From: Macrosoma leucophasiata
Taxonomy: Eukaryota; Arthropoda; Insecta; Lepidoptera; Hedylidae
Assembly: GCA_036365455.1 (NCBI GenBank)
Contig: JAWQUS010000004.1
Coordinates: forward strand, 4,843,501-4,907,500
Direction: 5' to 3'
Length of the DNA stretch: 64,000 nt
Shown: positions 11,161 through 22,734 of the stretch, in pieces
How the letters are laid out: each line of letters opens with the position of its first letter
Position numbering within the stretch: the stretch's first letter is position 1
Program-made: the position numbers and the translations under genes
The notes under the pieces: generated by a model
The model's input: the letters and a program-made list of their open reading frames with translations, nothing else
What the model was told of the DNA's origin: nothing
Databases searched by the model: none

Positions 11161-12364
11161 ATTTGTATTATGATCTAAGGATTTTGACTAAAAGAGCAAC
11201 AATCTGAGTTTGTTCAGTAGCGGAGTTCTCCTCAGTAGTGCCTGCACTTGGAACTCTGCTAAGTGAATGACTATGTTTATGACGAATTGATTTTTCTTTA
11301 TCTTCTATGAAGGAACTGAAAGATTTGATGTAAAAAATCGGTTAAATTTTAATTAAAATTATTATTTTAATTTGATTATTATTAATATCTATTGAATAAT
11401 TATTATTATTGTACCTAAGTAATTCGCTATAGCAATACTAGCTTGTAAACTGACAATGCAAAAGGGTCCTTGTAGACCAATTTGAAATAAAATGTTTGAT
11501 ATTGTGTACATTTCTATAGGCAGCAATGATCACTTAACATCCATGTGAACTGCATGCTTGTGTCGCTACATAAAATATCGGTGCCGAAAAAATATTAAGT
11601 ATGAACAATTTCAGTATACTTTAACGTCACATATCCGTATAACCATGCGAAATATTAACTGGAAATTAAACTTGGAGTAAGTAACAGATGTTACTAGCAG
11701 TCTATATTTCCACACAATACCACATAAATGTCGTACATAATGTAGCGTATCCATATGTTTCTAGCGCGTGCCACAATATAGGAAGGAAGTTTATATCCGT
11801 ACAGGAAGTTGAAAAAAGATGGCTATATCGGGTAACTTGTGTGAAAAACGAGACAGGTTATGTTCACCAATTTGTATGGAATTGATATTTGCGGTAAGAG
11901 TAAAAGTTAAAGTAAAAGTTAATTTTGTTGCACGATAGTGACACGAGCCAAGTTCTATTAAAATATTAGCTGATTTGAACTACCGTAATACCTGTTTTTT
12001 AATATAAATAATTTGCATGTCTTGCGATTTGCAATTTATACTTCAAATGACTGAAATATTGGGTTTTTAAATGTATGCAAGAGATTATCGAAAATTTTTG
12101 TTTGCCTTTATATACCATACCTAATGTATACACGATTCGACCATTGCGTTTTTGGGTCTATACCTATAATGTGCTTAGAGAGAATATACGTATAAAAATT
12201 AATTAATCACTTTTAAACCAGGTTGAACGTATAATTAAACATAATTATGTAAGTTATAATTTCGTTCAGTTTTTTTCTTTACACAACGGGGACTAAGATT
12301 TTATTGTCCAATTTTAACATACACAAAGAGTAGCCAGAAAAAATGAGATTTAGAGATAAAATGC

Positions 12365-12480
12365 AACTTCATGCATGTGATTTCGAAAGGACAGACAGAG
12401 GTATATGCATTAATTCAAGCATACATGCAAGCCCCCAATGAATTTGTCAGTTACGTTTAGTTTCAAGTAACAAATGGCGA
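12365..12480 (-). mobile_element. SINE T2 3' part
   Basis: Matches the distal body of family T2 in reverse (TTCAAGCATACATGCAAGCC, then TAACAAATGGCGAACCC). The head is missing. Confidence 0.5.
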
Positions 12481-12539
12481 ACCCATACATCTAGGCACAT
12501 TACCTAACTTTAGCCTATTGGCACCAGCTAACTAGGTGG

Positions 12540-12598
12540 CGTCAATAGGTGGTGCCAACGCCTGCGCTCAATCACCTAACTTCTACCACCAGTAAAAA
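12540..12598 (-). mobile_element. SINE-A 5' scrap
   Basis: GGTGGTGCCAACGCCTGCGC followed by TCTACCACCAGTAAAA is the reverse of the family head. Confidence 0.55.
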
Positions 12599-12599
12599 T

Positions 12600-13400
12600 A
12601 TAAAATACCAGTATGAAGTAGTAGTACGTCAAAATTATCGCACTTGGCCTTGCATAAGCGCACAACACAATCCAAGAAAACCAAGTTGACCATTTACCAG
12701 AATTTATGACCGCCATAAAAGATAGACAACAGAACAAACAATTAAGCCCCACGACCTTTAATCTATGAACCAAACTTTCACTTACTTATGTCATCGTAAC
12801 TTATTGGGACTGTATTAGCATATCAATATTATATCGGAATTGGTCACGCTAAATCGAATTAGATTCGCATTCGATTGATTAATGAATGAATCCTTTTTGA
12901 ATTGGCACATGATTTACGATGATTGGCTTTGCGAAGTTTTTTTTATGTTAAATATTATGATTGCCTTATTGAATTTGAAGCTTACTGTGATTGTAATCCT
13001 ATGAATAGATAATAAAAGCAAATCTTGGTATAATGACGTTTGAATACAAAATTTCAGGCACACACGATAAATATTTTGACTTGAAGAGTGGCAGCATCAA
13101 AATTGACTCTTAATTTAATGTATAAATTGCCTAAACCTGATGTATAGTGACCACCAATAACTGTATGCCAAAGAGTATAATAATATAGTCTTTGCGTAAA
13201 AGAGACGCAACTCCATACAAATGTCTGATCGTGTGGCTAAAAACAACACCAACCTGACAGAACAACGTACTAAATTCAAGTATTGTCTGTTAAGGGAGAA
13301 ATCCAGGCAGACCAAGACTACCATAACCAAATAGGTCGAGTACTGTCTGAGGGTGGGGTCAAAATTATTTAGGAATAGGCGTGTATGTTTGAAGATAATG
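12600..13400. other. AT-rich sequence, nothing recognised
   Basis: Short ORFs on the minus strand are hydrophobic AT-rich translations without domains. Confidence 0.4.
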
Positions 13401-13404
13401 ATTA

Positions 13405-13500
13405 ATGTAGAAGGAGCACGGGAGGTGTGTCAGTATCGGGATATCTGGCGTTTCACACTCACTGCCTACCCCGTAAAGGACTTGGCGTGAAGATACAATT
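13405..13500 (+). repeat. Dispersed repeat tail (GATATCTGGCG type), copy 1
   Basis: The block GGGATATCTGGCG...CTGCCTACCCCGT recurs at 24.85-24.95 kb with the same flanking order. It resembles a SINE 3' region; no head is visible. Confidence 0.5.
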
Positions 13501-13701
13501 TCTGTCAGTTTGGTATTATAACTAAGACAACTGACTCAAAGTATTTTGGTTATATGAAATTGTGCACAGCTGTATATGCCATCTTCATTACAGGAACAAA
13601 GTAGATATATTTGCTAGAACTGTGGTGTCCACTAATATCTCTACTGAAGATCAACAGTCAATGATAGACTGGATAGAACAATTATTATTCATTCTCGATT
13701 A

Positions 13702-13958
13702 AGGTACGATTCCGAACTCGACAGCACGTAGCAGTGCTGCCGGAGCAGTGCTGCCGCTGCAGTGCTGCCACTACAGTGCTGCCGCTGCAGTGTTGCCGCA
13801 GTGTTTGGTCTCCATATATTATCTATGAGTTTATATGAAATTACATTTCGAGCTACGCGACACTGTCGCGGCAGCAATACAATGGGAAATAGAGAAATAT
13901 GGTGCTGCGGCAGCATATTTCTCGGGATTAGATTAGATTAGAGTTCGGGATCGTACCT
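13702..13958. mobile_element. PIF/Harbinger-like MITE with internal GCAGTGCTGCC array
   Basis: Inverted termini AGGTACGATTCCGAACTC and GAGTTCGGGATCGTACCT, flanked by TTA at 13699-13701 and 13959-13961. Next to the left terminus are about five 14-15-bp units built on GCAGTGCTGCC (about 13730-13800). Related GC-rich text (GCGGCAGC, GCTGCGGCAGCA) lies in the right arm. Confidence 0.7.
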
Positions 13959-14411
13959 TTATGTTGATTGAATCCATTTTCTGTTAGATATCTGATTTTA
14001 TACGTAAAAATAAAAAAATAAATTGTGTCAATTTTTTAATTTGTAGTCCAAAATATTTAAATTAGTGTTTATAAAAGTAACGCCCAGCTAGCTATAACAA
14101 AAGCGAATGCCGATCATTATTAAGCTTAAGTTTTTACCGTGTAAAAGTAATGGGATTTTAAATTGTACACGAGAACAATTTTAACGTCGCTTCCTCAATC
14201 GAATGATGTACGACGAGACAGGTTTCTATTATTCCAAAATTAATTACACAAAATTACCACTGTCAAAGCTTATAACAAATACGACTACTTATAGGATATC
14301 AGTAGGTCATAGATGTGAACATATTTCAGCTGATCTAAACTTCACGTGACACACTGCTCTTTAGTGTGGTCAACATTGAATACTGAGTTTCTGTTCACTA
14401 AAGGTTTTTTA

Positions 14412-14455
14412 GCACTGGTTGGAATAGCTCCTGTGATGGAGCTTAAGAGCATATT
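14412..14455 (+). mobile_element. SINE-A head scrap
   Basis: CACTGGTTGGAATAGCTCCT then GTGATGGAGC is a diverged family head. A MITE C copy follows, and then a SINE-A tail at 14698-14775, so one old SINE-A may have been split. Confidence 0.45.
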
Positions 14456-14559
14456 TCAGTCGTTTTCAAACTTTTTCATTTATGATCTAAAGTGTAAACA
14501 TAGGTGGTTTTGTGACACACACGAGCTTAATCCGCGAATATGTGAAGTCCGTGCGAAAA

Positions 14560-14693
14560 CTTACGTAAACGTATTTTAACTAAAGTATTGCTAATCTCTC
14601 AACAATTTGTCTTTATCTATCCTGCACATTTGACAATGCAACTGACAAAGACAAAGCATTGTATAGCTAATGTACGTTTATGAAGAAGGGCGT
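14560..14693. mobile_element. Palindromic MITE family C, copy 2
   Basis: AAACGTATTTTAACTAAAGT through CATTTGACAATGCAACTGAC to GTACGTTTATGAAGAAGG. Same structure as 31.23 kb. Confidence 0.65.
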
Positions 14694-14697
14694 AAAT

Positions 14698-14775
14698 TTC
14701 TATAGGTTGCACTATTCTCTTAACATCGTCGTTAAGTTTAGGTTTGTTTGCCACTTGGAATGTAATGAAACATAT
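14698..14775 (+). mobile_element. SINE-A tail scrap
   Basis: TTCTATAGGTTGCACTATTC followed by TTTGTTTGCCACTTGGAATG is the diverged 3' end of the family. Confidence 0.5.
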
Positions 14776-14810
14776 ATGTTACTACATCCAAAAATAACCT
14801 AAAGTGGTTT

Positions 14811-15010
14811 CACTGGTGATAGAGAACCAGTGATGGAGTCGAGCTTAAATCGAAGTGTTCAGGTCTATCGTTTACCAGTCAGGAGGTATATGGCTTCGCA
14901 ATTTCCTGCTTAGAAGCTCGTTTTCCGGTCAGGTGGTAATGACTCCGTAATTTTCAGTCTAAAATTCTAAGACCATAGCATAGCCTCAGGAGTTGCAGAA
15001 CATCTACATG
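14811..15010 (+). mobile_element. SINE-A, degraded
   Basis: ACTGGTGATAGAGAACCAGT starts the head. TTCCGGTCAGGTGGTAATGA appears after a small internal duplication of the CCAGTCAGGAGGTA block. The 3' end is lost, and a local duplication containing CTCAGCTTTATTTGCTGA follows (15024-15145). Confidence 0.6.
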
Positions 15011-15486
15011 AAGACCTCAGCTTTATTTGCTGATCATCAATGTGAGGCTTGTTTGACTTAAAGAACTAAAACATGAACCACTCCTCAGCTTTATTTGCTG
15101 ACCATTAATGTGATGCTTGTTTGACTTAACGAACTAAAACATGAACCCGAAGTCCAAAGATGGATTGGAAGGTCATCCTTCCAACCTCTATGTCCCCTGT
15201 AACCCAACACAAGGACAAGACGCGGGGCCCCCACGGAGCACCACGACACAAGCGACAAGGATGTAATGTGTAACTAACGAGCCTCATTACATTGGTACGT
15301 GACTCTTGGATATAAAACTTATTGGTTTCGAATTTTACTTCGAGGTCCTATAAAATCAATTGCTGCTACGGGGCGATTTTTGATGAAAGCTCAACTGATT
15401 TTTTTTTTCTATGTGATAGCAGAAATTTTTTTGCTTCTAGAAAAAGGCACTGTGTAGATTATCTTGCTTTGTTGTCCTCCATTTGA

Positions 15487-15735
15487 CATTTTTTTTTTTA
15501 TGTAATTGATGTGGCAAACAAGCATGCAGTTCACATTGATGTTAAGTGATGACTGCAGCCTATAGACACCCACACAAAGACCAAGGTCAAAATGTAAATG
15601 CGTTACCACTCCTGAGGCCTAAGGTGTTATGCCTCTGTGCCGGAAATTACAGGGCCGTACATTACCACCTGACCGGAACACGACAGTGCTGAACACTACC
15701 ATTAGCACACTACCATTTAGCGGCAAGTAAATCAA
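15487..15735 (-). mobile_element. SINE-A, head truncated
   Basis: A poly(T) start (the reversed poly(A) tail) leads into GTGGCAAACAAGCATGCAGT and continues to CATTTAGCGGCAAGTA. The element's 5' end of about 45 bp is absent, and GAACACTACCATTAGCACAC shows a tiny duplication. Confidence 0.8.
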
Positions 15736-15831
15736 CTTTATCAGGTCATACTTTATCAGGAACGAGTTGGCGTATTAAGAAAAATATTGGACTATATGAC
15801 GGTATCAAGTTGCTATTACCTAAACCCCTCT

Positions 15832-15931
15832 GAAATTTCTTGAACTATCAAATCAATGCAAATTACACGTTCATCAAAAGAGGTATAAACGAACATGTAA
15901 TTTGCATTGATTTGATAGTTCAAGAAATTTC
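15832..15931. repeat. 41-bp inverted repeat, hairpin with 18-base loop
   Basis: Arms 15832-15872 and 15891-15931 match as reverse complements with one mismatch. Neither arm resembles any repeat family in the window. A transcript from either strand would form a long stem. Confidence 0.85.
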
Positions 15932-16699
15932 ACCACATCAACACCTACAAAACCAATGTCTTCAGTCAAAAAAAGTAAATGAAGAAAAAGCGCTGAAATG
16001 AAAGTATTCTATCAGGTGTACTGCTCCACATTTTATTAATTGAACGCAATATGCACCCTAGAAAAACTGTGTTGAATAGCATTGCATTCGACCAATTGGT
16101 CGTTACTAAAACTGCTTACAGAAATAAAATGAAAATATCAATTAAAACATGAACCAACATCTGAAAGCATTCATAACAAGAATAAACCAAAGCTGCTAGT
16201 TTATTTTCGTAATAACCGACGAAGTACAAAATAAACATTCAGTGAAATCGACCACACATGAGGACAATCGTCGCGTGAAGTTATTTCTGTATGAACCAAC
16301 TTATAATTCCATCTCCACTTGGTTCCGAATAGGCTGTTAAAGAACGGATTCTGTTACAACTGTGGGATAGGTAAAGTACACCTATATTTAAATAGGAAAA
16401 TTTAACATTATATATCATTCAATTTTAATAGATCAACAAATTAAGACAGGATATATAGTTATGTGAACACTATAGTGCTCTCGCCAAAGCGAGCTTATTA
16501 AAGTCACTTCATGACATAAAAAAATAGGTATTCTTGTTATAAATACTTCAGATTTCAATTAGCTATCTCAATTATCCAATTTTTGTTCCTGACTGACTGA
16601 TGATCATCAAAACCCAAAATTCAATGTAACTTTCAGAAGATATAGGAAGCTGAAATTTCCTTTAAAAGATTTACATAAAAAAGATATACAAACTTATAG

Positions 16700-17003
16700 A
16701 AAGAATCATGGCAAGATTTGTACAGAAAAAATGAAAAAAAGGTACACGCTAAAACATTTCCTGATACTTAAAATATTTTATACACTCCGGAATAAAAAGT
16801 TTGAAATTGAACTTTAGTATGTAGTTATTCTACTGTTGTTGTTAGGAAAGACGATTTTTATTCCGGTGATTTAAAAATAATTTACATACCAGAAAATGGT
16901 TTTTAGGTTCCCTAGATAATATTTCTAATCCGTTTTATCTTGTACCTTTTTCTAACTTTTTTTGTACAAATCAATGTATGAAACTTGCCATGATTCTTTA
17001 AAA
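16700..17003. mobile_element. Fold-back MITE-like inverted repeat, about 300 bp
   Basis: AATCATGGCAAG (about 16706) with TTTGTACAGAAAAAATG is mirrored by TTTTTTGTACAAATC...CTTGCCATGATT ending near 17002. Inside, CTCCGGAATAAAAAG is mirrored by TTTTTATTCCGGTG. The arms are imperfect and of unequal length. Terminal duplication not resolved. Confidence 0.5.
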
Positions 17004-17284
17004 CTTACCATGTAAAAGGATGTAAGTGACACTTTCGTAATTGTCAACTTAGGTTTGTACACAGAATGTTGACAGGGGAAATTAAATAAGGTTTCAAGTC
17101 TTTAAAAAAATATTTTTATTCTACCACTTTGACAAATATTATGATACTAACAAGGGCTATGGTCCAGTATAAGTGAAGACAAAAGAAACGCCTCAAATCT
17201 GTTGTCTAAGCAAACTATGCAGTAACTTGTTTATTCGAAATCCAAAAACAAAAATGTATGCTAACTTAATGTGAAAATGTTAGC

Positions 17285-17405
17285 TTTCTAGCTATCACTA
17301 TTTATGATATACAGGCTGGTGACAGACAGACGGACGGACAGACAGACAGACAAACAGCGGAGGATTAGTAATCCGTATGTACTTTTATGTACGAAACCCC
17401 CTAAA
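17285..17405 (+). repeat. GACA/CAGA microsatellite with repeat end
   Basis: A GACAGACGGACAGACA-type run is followed by GCGGAGGATTAGTAATCCG, a common lepidopteran repeat context. Similar runs lie at 18.19 and, reversed, 52.17 kb. Confidence 0.5.
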
Positions 17406-17609
17406 AGATAGAACTAAGATACAAAATAGCTTAAAAATATTCGATATGATTCTTTAAATTGACATAAGTTTTTTATTTCTGAACCGATTCACATGAAACA
17501 AACACGGTATGTTAAGTGAAACTTACCATAACATTGTTTTATATTATTTCGCATTAACACATGCTTGTGAAATGTATTTTATTTTTAAAGAAAAATGAAA
17601 GAAAAATTT

Positions 17610-17685
17610 GACTTCAGGCGAGGCTCGAACTCGCGACCTACTGGGAATCTAGTCCAGCCGCTCTTCCAATTGAGCTACTGAAGCC
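17610..17685 (-). tRNA. tRNA-like module, minus copy
   Basis: A 76-nt module as at 8734-8809. The 5' acceptor reads GGCTTCAG, which still pairs with CTGAAGTC through one G-T wobble. D and T arms are intact, the anticodon arm again irregular. Probably repeat-derived. Confidence 0.5.
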
Positions 17686-17893
17686 CTGCCCGATTTGTCA
17701 AATCTTTCCTTCACATCTATTGCAAATAATATAAAACAATTATTAAGGGTAAAAGCGACTTCTTTACGATATTCAATAAACTGAAAAGTCTATTATATCG
17801 GTTGCCTAACTAGCATAGTTGGTAATAGATGGCGCTGCTGCTACCATAAAGCAATGCAATAGATGTGAAGGAAAGATTTGACAAATCGGGCAG

Positions 17894-17969
17894 GGCTTCA
17901 GTAGCTCAATTGGAAGAGCGGCTGGACTAGATTCCCAGTAGGTCGCGAGTTCGAGCCTCGCCTGAAGTC
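17894..17969 (+). tRNA. tRNA-like module, plus copy
   Basis: Identical in sequence to the minus copy at 17610-17685, as expected from the inverted repeat. A box TAGCTCAATTGG and B box GAGTTCGAGCCTC are present. Confidence 0.5.
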
Positions 17970-18099
17970 AAATTTTTCTTTCCATTTTTCTTTAAAAATA
18001 AAATTTACCATAACATATTAGTGAAAACTGCAAATCGAATAAGCCGTTTCTGATATTAGCGTGCACAAATACACAGACAAACAGACATTTTTCCGGGAT

Positions 18100-18225
18100 A
18101 AAAAGTACCCAGTGTTGTGCGCCAAAGGTTAAAGTATAATCACACCAAGTTTCATTGTAATCGGACTGGTAGTTTTTCTGTGATGCTTGAACAAACAGAC
18201 AGACAGACAGACAAAAAAAAATCTA
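18100..18225 (+). repeat. Helitron/LINE-like repeat scrap with CAGA run
   Basis: Text such as ACACCAAGTTTCATTGTAAT is typical of repeat-borne sequence and is followed by (CAGA)n. Class not assigned. Confidence 0.35.
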
Positions 18226-18334
18226 ATCACATATTTGTGTTCGGTATCGATCTAGTAACATCCCCTGGTATTTATTATTTCAATATTTTTAATGTACAGA
18301 ATTTACACTTCTATAGTTTTATTATAAGAATAGA

Positions 18335-18594
18335 CTAGCTGACCCGGCAAACTTCGTATTGCCTCAGAATGAAATAATGTGTCAAAATGGTTTGATAGAT
18401 GCATATACTATTTTAGCAAAATAAAATTGTGGGTTTTACTATTCCCCTTCAATTTCTTCATATTTTTTTACCTACGAGTACCTTAAACCTTCCCTGGACT
18501 TCCAAAAATCATTCAAAACCAAAATTTGCCAAATTGATCCATCTGTTCTCGAGTTTTAGCGAGACTAACGAACAGCAATTAATTTTTATATAGA
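18335..18594 (-). mobile_element. Non-autonomous Helitron-like element, 260 bp
   Basis: On the minus strand it starts TCTATATAAAAATTAATTGC and ends GCCGGGTCAGCTAG before T, as Helitrons do. Related to the two tandem copies at 33.93-34.45 kb. Confidence 0.7.
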
Positions 18595-18689
18595 TAATAT
18601 AAAATAGATAGATATGCGAATATAATAGCGAAGAAAATGTGTCTTTGAAAAACATGGGCGTAAAGTATTATTCATTTAGAAGTTCATCA

Positions 18690-18900
18690 ATAATAAGCAG
18701 AATATGTTACAAAGATCTATATTTGATTCGCGTTTTTTATTATTTTCACTAAGTAAACCTGCGTTCTTACAACGTCCTTACTTTAATAAGCAGACGAGCT
18801 TCTTTGTATCTGTACTGTGCTTCTGTGATAGCAAAAGAAAAATTAATCCTTTAACTCCGATTGTTAACGGTCATAATACTATACGTAACAAACATAATAT
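18690..18900 (+). repeat. Repeat flanking the RTE remnant, left part
   Basis: CTTCTGTGATAGCA and CTTTAACTCCGATTGTTAAC here match CTTCTGTGGTAGCA and CTTTAACTCCAATCGTTAGG at 19.72-19.81 kb. The flanks of the RTE insertion therefore share a diverged sequence. Confidence 0.45.
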
Positions 18901-18902
18901 TC

Positions 18903-19375
18903 AATTTACGCAGGTTAGCATTTCTATATGGATGTGAAACCTAGACACTTACTCACAAAGAAGAGCAAAACTACTAGCGAGAGGATAGTGCTCAGGAAAA
19001 TTCTAGGAGCTGTTCGCAATGAAAAAGGAATCTGGAAGAGAAGGAAAAATAAAGAAAATGAACAGCTGGTGGCAGAGCCAAATATCATCGGCCAAATAAA
19101 ATCCCAGAGGCTTCGCTGGCTTGACCATCTTGAGAAAATGGAGGAGGATCGAGCAGTCAAACTTGCATACTTGGGGCAACCTAGTGGCCGACGTCCAGTT
19201 GGTCGGCCCAGGTATCGCTGGAGTGATGAGGCGCTAAAAGATCTCCGTGATCTTCAGGTCGAAGACTAGCGGGAGGCAGCGCAGAACAGACAAAAATGAC
19301 GCATTCTAGTATCGGAGGCCAAGACTCATTTTGGGTCACTGCGCCCATAAAGTAAAAAGTAAGTAAATAAGTAAG
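18903..19375 (+). pseudogene. RTE-type LINE, C-terminal remnant and tail
   Basis: The reading frame 18928-19269 carries the end of an RTE reverse transcriptase protein: ERIVLRKILGAVRNEKGIW, then QRLRWLDHLEKM, then GRRPVGRPRYRWSDE. The true frame starts one frame over (YGCET, then stops), so there is a frameshift. Downstream, two codons expected to be Trp are stops (19267-19269 and about 19297), after which SEAKTHFGSLRP ends at 19350. The tail is a short TAAG/TAAA repeat, as RTE elements have. Strongly 5' truncated and inactive. AGCATTTCTAT on both sides may be the target duplication. Confidence 0.85.
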
Positions 19376-19819
19376 CATTTCTATGTGCATTCTCATAAAA
19401 CATAATCTTTCCATGTTGTCTTTAAATTTATTTAAAGCTACACATCGAATTTTCTCCATAGATTACTGACAGCATTTAAATAAAATTATACATAATCTTC
19501 TTATGAAATACAAGTTATTAATTTTGTAGAACTGAGATGTTTATTTCAGTAAATAGAGGTTATATTTGCAAGAGTTTTTTTTCTATTCGCACCGGTTTGC
19601 CCCACAAAGGGTGATATCAAAACAAGTTGATCCAATAAACGGACGGATGATGAAGCCAGAGTGCTCGCTACTTGACTTTCAAAGAACGAAATCAAAATTA
19701 ATAAACGGGCAAGCTTCTGTGGTAGCAACGCGTGTTATAAAATTTATTTTTTAAAATTTTGAATATAAAAAAGAATGCTTTAACTCCAATCGTTAGGGTT
19801 CATAACACTTATTCTAATC

Positions 19820-22410
19820 TAAACGGTCTATGAAAATAATATTTTAAGAATCAAGCTTACACCACACGGCCAATATGAACATAGAAAGAGAATGTTACAA
19901 GCTAGGGACCTTAAAAAGGACAATTAAGTGATTCTGATTTCTCCCTTAATTTACCCGCGTGTTGTAACAACATGCTTTAATGCAATATCGTGCGTTAAAG
20001 AAAAATAAATTTGATGTAATTATCATAAATGTTTGGTTGGCACGATTTATAACATAGTGCAATAGTAGCAGGACTTTAAGTAGGGCGCGTGAGAGGCAGT
20101 ACACGACAAATCGTGTAATGTAAAAGCAACAACATTGCAGGCTTCCAAATAATCTTAAGAGAATACCTCAGGGTCAAGTTTGGGTCCGTTATTCTTTCTT
20201 GAATATAAAAGTGATATAATATCAAAACAGAAAACAAGTATGTATTAGGTAAAAGTTGACCATAACAACAAGCTTGTAAGCGACATATAAATGAGTTTAG
20301 TTTTATCGAAATGGATCCCCCGCGTAGACGAATTTTACCATTTTAGATGCTTGCCACTGTCTAAGTCCGTAGAATAATAACAATTTAAATATGAGCAACT
20401 GCTGTTACAGATTTGTATACGTTTATTTGTATCTATTCCAACTGTTTACGTTTTGTGTATAGAACATAATGCAACAAGTTTTTATGCCAGTATTGTATAC
20501 TTAAAAAACATTTGAAGATGTTTGTTGATTTTTTGAATGTGAATTTTATTTTTAGTATCTAAGTTTTAATTCGTACTCTTCGAAATGTTTATCGTAAATG
20601 GTAATAATATTTTGAAAGATAGTTAATTATATTTTGAAGAAGCCTTGATACCTGATTTTTTATTTTTTACTTGACATAACATCTATGTATCGAAGACTTA
20701 AATAACAAAACTTTTGAAATTCAAACTCCCCTTTTCTAGATCGATTTTTTTTGGAGCAACAATGTGACCCGAATTATCCTGACTTAAATATATTCAATTG
20801 GTTTGAAGAACTCCTAAAACGAAGAGCTTCTAAGAAAATGCACAAGGCGTCATTATTGGGCGTGAAGTCGACCCAAATCCGTTTACCGGTTAGGAAGAAA
20901 CTGTAATTCAACACCACATTGATGCACTGTATGAAAGCAAAAACTGAAACGTTTGCGTTCGTAATTCGTAAATGGTATAGTTTATCACGAACGAAAACAT
21001 AAACGAAAATTTTCGGGAGTATTAAAATCAGCTAGAGCGAATATTCATTAGGAGTAATCCCACTCACACAGGACTTGGCTTCTAATACATACGAGTATAG
21101 AATTGCGATAAACTTTGCGTTAATTTATTCTATATGTATTTTACCTGTAGGCAGTTACCGTATCTATACTGTTAAATGAAAATAGGGCAAGGATAAATAA
21201 GTGCAAAGCAACAAATTAAACATTTAACCTGCCCTTGGTGACATCAGTCTCCAGCGCCGTGCTACAGCCAAAACTTGAGAACTATGCTAGCTTTGATAAT
21301 GCGGGTCGAGTTAACGCCGGGGAGTGTACATTAAACTAGCAGCTACTCGAAAGCACAATTGTGGTTTAAGTTATTTCAGTTTTTTAAGCACCCGGTCTCA
21401 CATACGAACTATTGGGGCATTAATGAAAAAATAACTAATATTCTTCTGTGATGTTCAAAAGCAATAATGTTCATCAATCCTAAATTGGACCTAGGACCAT
21501 AAAAAATTATTTAGGGATGATCATCACCATTCCAAGTAAACGAAAGATTCTGATAATATTTTGGTATGATACTCGAAAGATAAATTCAGAACAACAATAA
21601 TTTCCATCAAAACAGAGATATTGAAGAATAATGTAACTTAAATATCAATATTTGAATACAAACAAACCCGTATAGGCCTGATTTTCTCAATCAAACGATG
21701 ATGATCTAAGCTCGGAGGCGTATTAAGAAGTTGCATCAAGCAAAAACAAACATTGCTCAAGCGCAGTGATTGATATAGTCGCGTGGGCAACAAATACTTG
21801 TATAGATTGTAATAAGACCTAAATAGTTACTTAAACTGACCTCATGTTGTCGTTCTATCACAGTCCTCCCACAATAATGGACCTTACGAGGTCAATTTTT
21901 AAACGCCGCGCTAAACATGTTGCGAAATACAAACAAAATTTCATAATCGCGATTTATACTTTTAATTGTTCTTTTACTTAGCATTCCATCAATTTCTATA
22001 ATTTATATGTTTTTAGGTTTTTGGAAGTCACTCTAATGGAAAAACAATTGTTATGAATTTATCACGCGTTTATTAAACTAAATTCGTATTTTTACTTGTT
22101 GGAAGGCGAACTTTTTAATTTTCTTTTCTTTTGAATAAACTAGAGAGCTTTTACATAATGTTTTGTAAGCTACAATTTATATTGGTAACAATAATAATTT
22201 CTTTTATGTTAAGTATTTCTTTAGTACATTTTATGGTGTCACCGTAAAAATAACTGCTAATGTTTTTTATGCTCCATAGTCATAATAACACTTTATATCC
22301 GTGAACTTATTTTGCTTAAAGGAATACGTTATAGTGTGCATCCTGAAGGAGTAATTTAATATAATGTTGGTTCGAGGTCGGAATCCGTGTGAAATAGAAT
22401 TCATTAGCTA
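19820..22410. other. Repeat-poor, gene-free stretch
   Basis: About 2.6 kb of AT-rich sequence in which no repeat family seen elsewhere in the window, no long ORF and no RNA gene was recognised. Confidence 0.45.
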
Positions 22411-22417
22411 TTATAGT

Positions 22418-22525
22418 ACCTACCTATTTTTCGCAATAGCACATGGAAGTGATATGTATTTCAATTCAAAAATAAATTAAACAAGAAAATTATGAAGAGC
22501 AGGATTTGAACCCTTACCGGCTCTA
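22418..22525 (-). mobile_element. SINE T1, 3' part
   Basis: A good B box in reverse (GGATTTGAACCC) and the tail TTTTTCGCAATAGCACATG. The A-box half is missing or diverged. Confidence 0.55.
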
Positions 22526-22611
22526 GTTTTTTTATTAAGACGGACTTATGTAGGTTTTACGTCTCGATACGGCGCTCATGCCTTAGAGATGGTTGTAATC
22601 ACAAGGTATAA

Positions 22612-22705
22612 AAATTGATAGCTTAGCATGGTAAAGCGGCTGGGCTGGTTATACAGAGGTCGCAGTTTCGAATTTTATCCAAAACAAAAAATTCCCAATT
22701 TTGCT
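22612..22705 (+). mobile_element. SINE T1 head
   Basis: TAGCTTAGCATGGTAAAGCG is an A-box region and GGTCGCAGTTTCGAATTTTA a worn B box. The body soon changes into LINE-derived sequence. Confidence 0.5.
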
Positions 22706-22734
22706 TTAACTTCTTAAAAATAATTAAGAGTTAT

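Larger units (their letters stand above)
17587..17993. repeat. Large inverted repeat, 138/139-bp arms, each with a tRNA-like module
   Basis: Left arm 17587-17724 and right arm 17855-17993 are reverse complements differing by about one base. The 130-bp spacer is the standard repeat spacer (TATCGGTTGCCTAACTAGCA). Further left, 17533-17586 is the reversed SINE-type tail, so the whole region is two 306-bp units placed head to head. Confidence 0.85.
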
